9,734 nt of DNA from Propionibacteriaceae bacterium (GTDB taxonomy: Bacteria > Actinomycetota > Actinomycetes > Propionibacteriales > Propionibacteriaceae), in NCBI GenBank assembly GCA_030538175.1, contig JAUNUL010000068.1, positions 1 to 9,734 of the forward strand, given 5' to 3'. Positions 5,619 to 9,734 of the stretch are shown piece after piece. The number at the start of each line of letters is the position of its first letter. The first letter of the stretch is position 1. Made by a program: the position numbers and the translations under genes. A model generated the notes under the pieces. The model searched no databases. It saw nothing but the letters and a program-made list of their open reading frames with translations, and was not told the origin of the DNA.

Positions 5619-6616
5619 CCACCATCCTGCAGGCGCGGAAGCCGCTGCGGGCCACCTCCCCGCGGGGCATGCGGCCGGGCGTACGCATCGCGATCATGGG
5701 GGCACTGGCCTTGGTCGCGATCGCTGCGTACTACCTGATCGACTCGGACGGGAACCTCGACTTCGTGCTGACCTATCGCTCCCGCAAGGTCGCCGCCCTG
5801 GTCCTCGTCGGTTGGGCGATCGCGGTGTCGACGGTGCTGTTCCACACGATCACCACGAATCGGATTCTGACGCCGTCGATCATGGGCTTCGACTCGCTCT
5901 ATGTCCTGATCCAGACGGCTGGGATCTTCTTCCTCGGGACCACTCTGATCAATTCGCTCGGGCCAGAACTGCAGTTCGGTATCAATGCCGGTCTGATGCT
6001 CGTCATGTCCGTCGGCTTGTTCACCTGGTTGCTGACGCGCATGGGCAACTCGGTGCACCTGCTGGTCCTCGTCGGCATCGTCGCCGGAACACTGCTCCGG
6101 TCCGGCGCCGCCCTGATGCAACGGATCATGGAACCCAATGCCTTCCTGATCCTGCAGAACCGGCTGTTCGCGTCCTTCAGTTCGGTCCAGACCAATCTGT
6201 TGATCCTGTCCGCGGTGTTGATTGCCGTGACCAGCGTGTTCGTGTGGCGGAAGCGCCACGCGTTGGACGTGCTGGCGCTGGGACCGGATGTCGCAACGGC
6301 CTTGGGGGTGGACCACCGGCGGTCGCTGTTGTGGGTTCTCATCGCGGTGTCGATCCTGGTGTCAGTGTCCACGGCGCTGGTCGGGCCGATCACGTTCTTC
6401 GGGTTGCTGGTCGCGAACTTGGCGTACGTCCTGGTCGGCTCCCATCGCCACGCCCACACGCTGATCGCTGCCTCGCTGCTGGCGGTGATCACGTTGGTCG
6501 GCGGACAGGCAGTCCTTGAGCATGTGTTCAACCAGGGCACGGTCTTGAGTGTCATCATCGAGTTCCTTGGAGGAATCGTGTTCATCGCCCTGCTGCTGGG
6601 GAGTCGTCGCCGGTGA
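5615..6616 (+). CDS. Ferric-siderophore ABC transporter permease 2 (FecCD family)
   Basis: This is the second membrane subunit of the importer, 333 aa, with many hydrophobic segments from about residue 24 to 329. Family blocks are YRSRKVAALVLVGWAIAVSTVLFHTITTNRILTPSIMGFDSLYVL (54-98), ALGPDVATALGVDHRR (221-236) and VGPITFFGLLVANLAYVLVGSHRHAHTL (256-283), the counterpart of GLVVPN... in permease 1. The wording of these blocks is that of the CeuC/FatC/YclO branch, which pairs with CeuB/FatD/YclN. It therefore forms a heterodimer with permease 1 rather than duplicating it. The ATG lies in an ATGA overlap with the previous stop, and the stop overlaps the GTG of the ATPase gene. Confidence 0.93.
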   Translation: MTTILQARKPLRATSPRGMRPGVRIAIMGALALVAIAAYYLIDSDGNLDFVLTYRSRKVAALVLVGWAIAVSTVLFHTITTNRILTPSIMGFDSLYVLIQTAGIFFLGTTLINSLGPELQFGINAGLMLVMSVGLFTWLLTRMGNSVHLLVLVGIVAGTLLRSGAALMQRIMEPNAFLILQNRLFASFSSVQTNLLILSAVLIAVTSVFVWRKRHALDVLALGPDVATALGVDHRRSLLWVLIAVSILVSVSTALVGPITFFGLLVANLAYVLVGSHRHAHTLIAASLLAVITLVGGQAVLEHVFNQGTVLSVIIEFLGGIVFIALLLGSRRR

Positions 6617-7371
6617 TCTCCATCGAGAAGCTGACCAAGCGCTATGGGTCCTCGACCGTCGTTGACGATGTCACCCTGGACCTTCCGACCGGCGGGGTGA
6701 CGGCCATCATCGGGCCCAACGGAGCCGGGAAATCGACGATGCTCAGCATCATTGCCCGTCTGCTCGACGCGGACTCAGGTGGGGTCACGGTCGGGTCGCT
6801 GAACGTGGCCGAGTGCGACACCAAGGAGCTCGCGAAGGTCCTTTCGGTGCTGAAACAGGACAATCATCTGTCCGTACGCCTCACTGTCGCGGACCTCGTC
6901 GCCTTCGGGCGCTATCCCCACTCCGGGGGCCGGCTCAGTGACCTGGACCGGCAGATCGTCGACGCGGCCATTGCGTATCTCGACCTCGATGACCTCCGGC
7001 ACCGCTTTCTCGACGAAATGTCCGGTGGGCAGCGGCAGCGGGCGTTCGTCGCGATGGTCCTGGCCCAGGACACCGACTATGTGCTGCTCGACGAGCCGTT
7101 GAACAACCTGGACATGTCCCATGCCCGGGCGATGATGCGCCGACTCCGACGGGCTGCCGACGAACTCGGCAAAACCATCGTGGTCGTGATCCACGACATC
7201 AACTTCGCCTCGGTGTGGTCGGACCACATCGTGGCAATGAAGAACGGGCGGGTCGCAGCGGTGGGGCCCCCCGACGTGATCATCACCGAGGACGTCCTGC
7301 AACAGGTCTATGACATGGACCTCACCGTCCATGAGGTCGCGGGCCAGCGTTTCGCGCTCTACTACACCTAG
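6613..7371 (+). CDS. Ferric-siderophore ABC transporter ATP-binding protein
   Basis: This is the cytoplasmic ATPase that drives the importer, 252 aa, the normal size for the FepC/YclP group. All motifs are intact: Walker A GPNGAGKST (34-42), Q-loop Gln82 followed by LTVADLVAFGRYPHSGGR (90-107), signature MSGGQRQRA (136-144, Met in place of the usual Leu), Walker B YVLLDEP with Glu161, D-loop NNLD (164-167) and the switch His194 in VIHDINFA. The C-terminal part (about 209-252) matches the iron-siderophore branch, including GPPDVIITEDVLQQVYDMDL. It starts with GTG in a GTGA overlap with the permease 2 stop and closes the four-gene operon. No clear terminator follows. Confidence 0.95.
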   Translation: MISIEKLTKRYGSSTVVDDVTLDLPTGGVTAIIGPNGAGKSTMLSIIARLLDADSGGVTVGSLNVAECDTKELAKVLSVLKQDNHLSVRLTVADLVAFGRYPHSGGRLSDLDRQIVDAAIAYLDLDDLRHRFLDEMSGGQRQRAFVAMVLAQDTDYVLLDEPLNNLDMSHARAMMRRLRRAADELGKTIVVVIHDINFASVWSDHIVAMKNGRVAAVGPPDVIITEDVLQQVYDMDLTVHEVAGQRFALYYT

Positions 7372-7413
7372 GGCCAGCACTGCGCGCAAAGCCCCCTCAT
7401 GGCACGCCAAGCT

Positions 7414-7427
7414 GTGCACGCTTGCAC
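7414..7427 (+). repeat. Short inverted repeat after the importer operon
   Basis: GTGCA-CGCT-TGCAC forms a 5-bp stem with a 4-nt loop 42 nt after the ATPase stop, followed by CCTTT. It could be a weak terminator or an operator for the next gene. Nothing else is recognisable in 7372-7430. Confidence 0.2.
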
Positions 7428-7435
7428 CTTTGGGT

Positions 7436-7441
7436 TAGCGT
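7436..7441 (+). promoter_or_regulatory. Candidate -10 element, leaderless start of the small gene
   Basis: TAGCGT is followed by 6 nt (CCTGCC) and the ATG at 7448. There is no Shine-Dalgarno. The arrangement is the same as at 1081-1093 and 8652-8664. Confidence 0.4.
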
Positions 7442-7447
7442 CCTGCC

Positions 7448-7690
7448 ATGACTTCTGAGCTGCCTCCCCACGTCCAGGCCATCCTCGACGGCGATTATGG
7501 GTTGGAGGAGTGTTTCGACATCATGCGCGCAGCTCGTGTGAAGGCCGAATATCGCTTCCACCCCGACGCCGAGCACTCCAACGAGCAGCTCGCCGAAGCG
7601 GTCGCCGCGATGCTCGCACCCCTCAAGGACCTGAGCGACCAGGCCGAGATGAGCCTGCGCGCCCTGGAGGAACGCCTCCTCAACCCGTGA
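7448..7690 (+). CDS. Small acidic protein of unknown function (80 aa)
   Basis: I do not recognise this protein. It has 80 residues, no signal peptide and no membrane segment. It opens MTSELPPHVQAILDGDYGLEECFDIMRAAR and continues with two likely helices, the second being NEQLAEAVAAMLAPLKDLSDQAEMSLRALEERLL (44-77), which has heptad-like spacing of Leu, Ala and Met. Codon use is G/C-ending like that of its neighbours, which supports a real gene. A TANNNT box exactly 6 nt before the ATG suggests a leaderless message. The phosphotransferase gene starts 40 nt after its stop, so the two may be one transcript. Residues 25-45 (MRAARVKAEYRFHPDAEHSNE) hold several charged side chains but no known motif. 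Confidence 0.72.
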   Translation: MTSELPPHVQAILDGDYGLEECFDIMRAARVKAEYRFHPDAEHSNEQLAEAVAAMLAPLKDLSDQAEMSLRALEERLLNP

Positions 7691-7730
7691 GCTCGGCACT
7701 CACATCCTGCGCCCTGGCGTGGGCCTCGGC

Positions 7731-8597
7731 ATGAGTGCTGAGCCGACCCCGCTGACGAGGGTCCTCGGTGACCTGATCACCGAATGGCAGCTCGCCCCGG
7801 CCGGGGATCTCCTGCAAACTGCGGCCTCGCTCGTGCAACCCGTCATCGATGCTGACGGGGTGCGCTGCGCTGTCAAAGTGTCGACCGCCGACGATGACAA
7901 CCGCGGCGAGTCCGGGACCCTGCAGGTGTGGGGTGGTCAGGGGGCTGCGGAGTTGCTCCGCGCCGATCCCCGGCGCCGAGCAGTCCTCCTCGAATGGTTG
8001 GACGACCCGCTCACCAACCAACCGACGGACACGGCGCTCACGGAAGTGGCGCGGCTCTATGGCGTACTGCATCGACCCGCGGCACCCCAACTGCCGTCGC
8101 TGTTCGAGGCGGCTGCCCGCTGGCTGACGGACCTGGAAGCGCTCGGCCGGGAGGTGCCCGCTCCCCCACGCTTCGTCGCCCAAGCTCTCCACGCCGGCCG
8201 CGAACTCATCAGTGGGAAGCCGACCCACGTCATCCACGGGGACCTGCACGACGGCAACGTGCTGTGGCGCTCCCGTACCGACGAGTGGGTTGCGATCGAC
8301 CCGAAGGGCTATCGCGGGGACCCGGCGTACGAACCGGCCCCCATGCTGTGGAACCGCTGGGACGAGCTCGGCTGGAATCCGGGCGAATCCATCCGGGACC
8401 GCTTCTATGCCCTGGTCGACGAGGCCGGACTCGACGAACGCCGGGCCCGCGACTGGGTGGTGGTTCGGGCCATGGTGAACGTCTCCTGGACGGTCCTGGA
8501 TGCGCGCGCCGAACGCCGGGCGCTGAGCGTGGCCGATCATGAATGGGTCACCCGCAACGTCACATTGGCGAAAGCGATGCAGGACGTCCGCCCCTGA
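7731..8597 (+). CDS. APH(6)/hydroxyurea-kinase family phosphotransferase
   Basis: This is a protein-kinase-fold small-molecule kinase, 288 aa from the ATG at 7731. Visible landmarks are AVKVS with the ATP-binding Lys49, Glu60, the family block TLQVWGGQGAAELLRADPRRRAVLLEWLD (63-91), the catalytic loop HGDLHDGNVL with Asp171 and Asn176, and AIDPKGYRGDPAYE with the metal-binding Asp190. The order and wording match the streptomycin 6-phosphotransferase/hydroxyurea-resistance family (StrB/APH(6) type) better than other APH families. Members can phosphorylate streptomycin or hydroxyurea, but many chromosomal copies have no known substrate, so resistance is only a possibility. A GTG at 7719 would add four residues; neither start has a clear ribosome binding site. 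The gene sits 40 nt after the small unknown gene and likely depends on its promoter. Confidence 0.82.
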   Translation: MSAEPTPLTRVLGDLITEWQLAPAGDLLQTAASLVQPVIDADGVRCAVKVSTADDDNRGESGTLQVWGGQGAAELLRADPRRRAVLLEWLDDPLTNQPTDTALTEVARLYGVLHRPAAPQLPSLFEAAARWLTDLEALGREVPAPPRFVAQALHAGRELISGKPTHVIHGDLHDGNVLWRSRTDEWVAIDPKGYRGDPAYEPAPMLWNRWDELGWNPGESIRDRFYALVDEAGLDERRARDWVVVRAMVNVSWTVLDARAERRALSVADHEWVTRNVTLAKAMQDVRP

Positions 8598-8618
8598 GAC
8601 CTGGCTCGCACGGTCTCA
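8595..8618 (+). terminator. Weak terminator-like inverted repeat after the phosphotransferase gene
   Basis: TGAGACC (8595-8601) and GGTCTCA (8612-8618) form a 7-bp stem around a 10-nt loop. The left arm includes the stop codon. No T-run follows, so termination would be weak or need Rho. Its place between two transcription units is the main support. Confidence 0.3.
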
Positions 8619-8638
8619 CCTCGCACAATCGGTTTTGT

Positions 8639-8650
8639 CGGTCGTGACCG
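8639..8650 (+). promoter_or_regulatory. Palindrome just upstream of the UvrA-like gene promoter
   Basis: CGGTC-GT-GACCG has 5-bp arms and ends one base before the candidate -10 at 8652. A site in this position could be an operator that controls the UvrA-like gene. It is short enough to be chance. Confidence 0.22.
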
Positions 8651-8651
8651 G

Positions 8652-8657
8652 TACCTT
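8652..8657 (+). promoter_or_regulatory. Candidate -10 element, leaderless start of the UvrA-like gene
   Basis: TACCTT is followed by 6 nt (GTTCCG) and the GTG at 8664. No Shine-Dalgarno is present. It has the same geometry as the two other leaderless candidates. Confidence 0.38.
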
Positions 8658-8663
8658 GTTCCG

Positions 8664-9734
8664 GTGGAAGCGATCCAGGTCCGCGGTGCGCGGGAAAACA
8701 ATCTGAAGTCCGTCGATGTCGATGTCCCCAAGCGTCAACTCACCGTGTTCACCGGAGTCTCGGGGTCGGGCAAATCGTCCCTGGTTTTCGGGACGATCGC
8801 GGCGGAGGCGCGGCGGCTGATCGACGAGACCTATGAGGTCTTCGTGCAGAACTTCATGCCGGCCCAGCCCCAGCCGGATGCCGATGAGCTGCGCAATCTG
8901 ACCCCGGCGATCCTGGTCAGCCAGGACCAGATGGGTGCCAACACCCGCTCGACGGTGGGCACGGCGACCGACGCCTATGCGGTGCTGCGCACGATCTTCG
9001 CGCACCTCGGGGAGCCGGTGTTGCACGCGCCGATCCGTTTCTCGTTCAACGATCCGCGCGGCATGTGCACCGAATGCGCCGGGTCCGGCCGGGTGTCCGC
9101 CATCGATGTGGATGCGCTCGTCGACCCGACCAAGTCCCTGGCCGAGGGAGCGATCGATTTCCCCGGGTACGGAGTGGGCACGTGGATGTGGAAAATGTAC
9201 GCAGAGTCGGGCCTGATCGACCCGGAGAAGCGGATCGGGGACTATTCGGCCGATGAGCGGGAGCTGCTGCTGCACAGCGGCGAGCGGAAGGTCACGCTCA
9301 ACGGCATCAACATGACCTATGAGGGCCTGATCCCGCGGATCACCAAGTCGGCGCTGAGCAAGGACGTCGACTCGATGAAGCCGGCGATGAAGGCGGCGGT
9401 GGAACGGATCGCGTCGTTCGCCGTCTGTTCCGCCTGTGCTGGGTCGCGGCTGAACGCCGAGGCCAACGCTGTGCGCTTGGGGGGCAAGTCCATCCATGAC
9501 TGCACGCGGATGGAGATCGAACAGCTCGATGAGTTCTTGGCGGGGCTCGGTGAGGTCGATGGTGGCGTCCCGCTCGTCGCGAAGCTCCGCGAGCAGCTCG
9601 CTGGGTTCCTGTCGATCGGTTTGGGCTATCTCAGCCTGGATCGCCCGGCCTCGACGTTGTCCGGAGGTGAGGCGCAGCGGGTGAAGATGGTGCGCCACCT
9701 TGGCAGCGCACTCACTGACGTCACCTATGTCTTC
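8664..9734 (+). CDS. UvrA-like ABC ATPase without UvrB-binding insert (partial, runs off right edge)
   Basis: The first 357 residues are visible, starting at GTG with EAIQVRGARENNLKSVDVDVP. Walker A is GVSGSGKSS (31-39). NTRSTVGTATDAYAVLRTIFAHLG (93-116) follows, as in UvrA. In canonical UvrA this block leads into a long UvrB-binding domain and the first half of a zinc module. Here it passes within about 10 residues to RFSFNDPRGMCTECAGSG (125-142), so that domain is missing and only one CxxC of the module (Cys135, Cys138) remains. A second CxxC pair is Cys255/Cys258. The signature LSGGEAQRVK is at 332-341, and the window ends just as Walker B begins. The shortened plan is that of the class of UvrA-like proteins that includes DrrC (daunorubicin resistance), not of the repair UvrA. 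The actual role is unknown. The neighbouring gene is a kinase of a resistance-linked family. Confidence 0.88.
   Translation, partial: MEAIQVRGARENNLKSVDVDVPKRQLTVFTGVSGSGKSSLVFGTIAAEARRLIDETYEVFVQNFMPAQPQPDADELRNLTPAILVSQDQMGANTRSTVGTATDAYAVLRTIFAHLGEPVLHAPIRFSFNDPRGMCTECAGSGRVSAIDVDALVDPTKSLAEGAIDFPGYGVGTWMWKMYAESGLIDPEKRIGDYSADERELLLHSGERKVTLNGINMTYEGLIPRITKSALSKDVDSMKPAMKAAVERIASFAVCSACAGSRLNAEANAVRLGGKSIHDCTRMEIEQLDEFLAGLGEVDGGVPLVAKLREQLAGFLSIGLGYLSLDRPASTLSGGEAQRVKMVRHLGSALTDVTYVF

Noticed and set aside
8616..9698. 360-codon open frame on the minus strand, opposite the UvrA-like gene
   Set aside because: The plus strand has Walker A and ABC signature motifs in an uninterrupted frame to the window edge. 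The minus frame is Arg/His/Asp-rich and featureless.
1..9734. Mobile element, phage, CRISPR or defence system
   Set aside because: I saw no transposase, integrase, direct-repeat array, tRNA-linked attachment site or known defence domain, and composition looks even along the window.

Overview
The window reads as chromosomal DNA from a high-GC Actinomycetota. The evidence is G/C-rich third codon positions, GTG starts, ATGA and GTGA gene overlaps, DtxR/IdeR-type iron boxes and leaderless-type promoters. Several proteins resemble Propionibacteriales or mycobacterial families, but I would not fix the family from sequence alone. No rRNA, tRNA, CRISPR array, insertion sequence or integrase is visible.

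Layout. (1) Positions 1-1024, minus strand: efp (elongation factor P) followed by nusB (transcription antitermination factor), fused by a TGATG stop/start overlap; nusB runs off the left edge. (2) Positions 1025-1092: a 68-bp divergent region with a promoter candidate on each strand. (3) Positions 1093-3467, plus strand: a class I/II PLP aminotransferase (DapC/YbdL-like) and metB (cystathionine gamma-synthase), probably one amino-acid transcription unit. (4) Positions 3468-3618: a control region with two tandem 19-bp iron boxes. (5) Positions 3619-7371: a four-gene ferric-siderophore ABC importer of the CeuE/FatB/YclQ type (lipoprotein, two FecCD permeases, ATPase). Each gene overlaps the next by 4 nt. 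A 13-bp perfect hairpin lies just after the lipoprotein gene, inside the first permease gene. (6) Positions 7448-8597: a small gene of unknown function and an APH(6)/hydroxyurea-kinase family phosphotransferase. (7) Positions 8664 to the right edge: the N-terminal part of a UvrA-like ABC ATPase that lacks the UvrB-binding insert, as in DrrC-type resistance proteins.

How the genes work together. The importer should be switched on when iron is scarce and DtxR/IdeR leaves the two boxes. It should then take up a catecholate-type siderophore; no siderophore synthesis gene is in view, so the ligand may be made elsewhere or by neighbours. The aminotransferase and MetB fit methionine or lysine-family metabolism. 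The phosphotransferase and UvrA-like gene both belong to families with antibiotic-resistance members, but nothing here proves that role.

Two patterns cut across genes. Three separate transcription units begin with a TANNNT hexamer exactly 6 nt before the start codon, which points to leaderless mRNAs. Tyrosine codon choice depends strongly on the preceding base: TAT after C, TAC after G. I did not find a clearly new multi-gene system; the most interesting items are these two patterns, the intra-operon hairpin and the tandem iron boxes.
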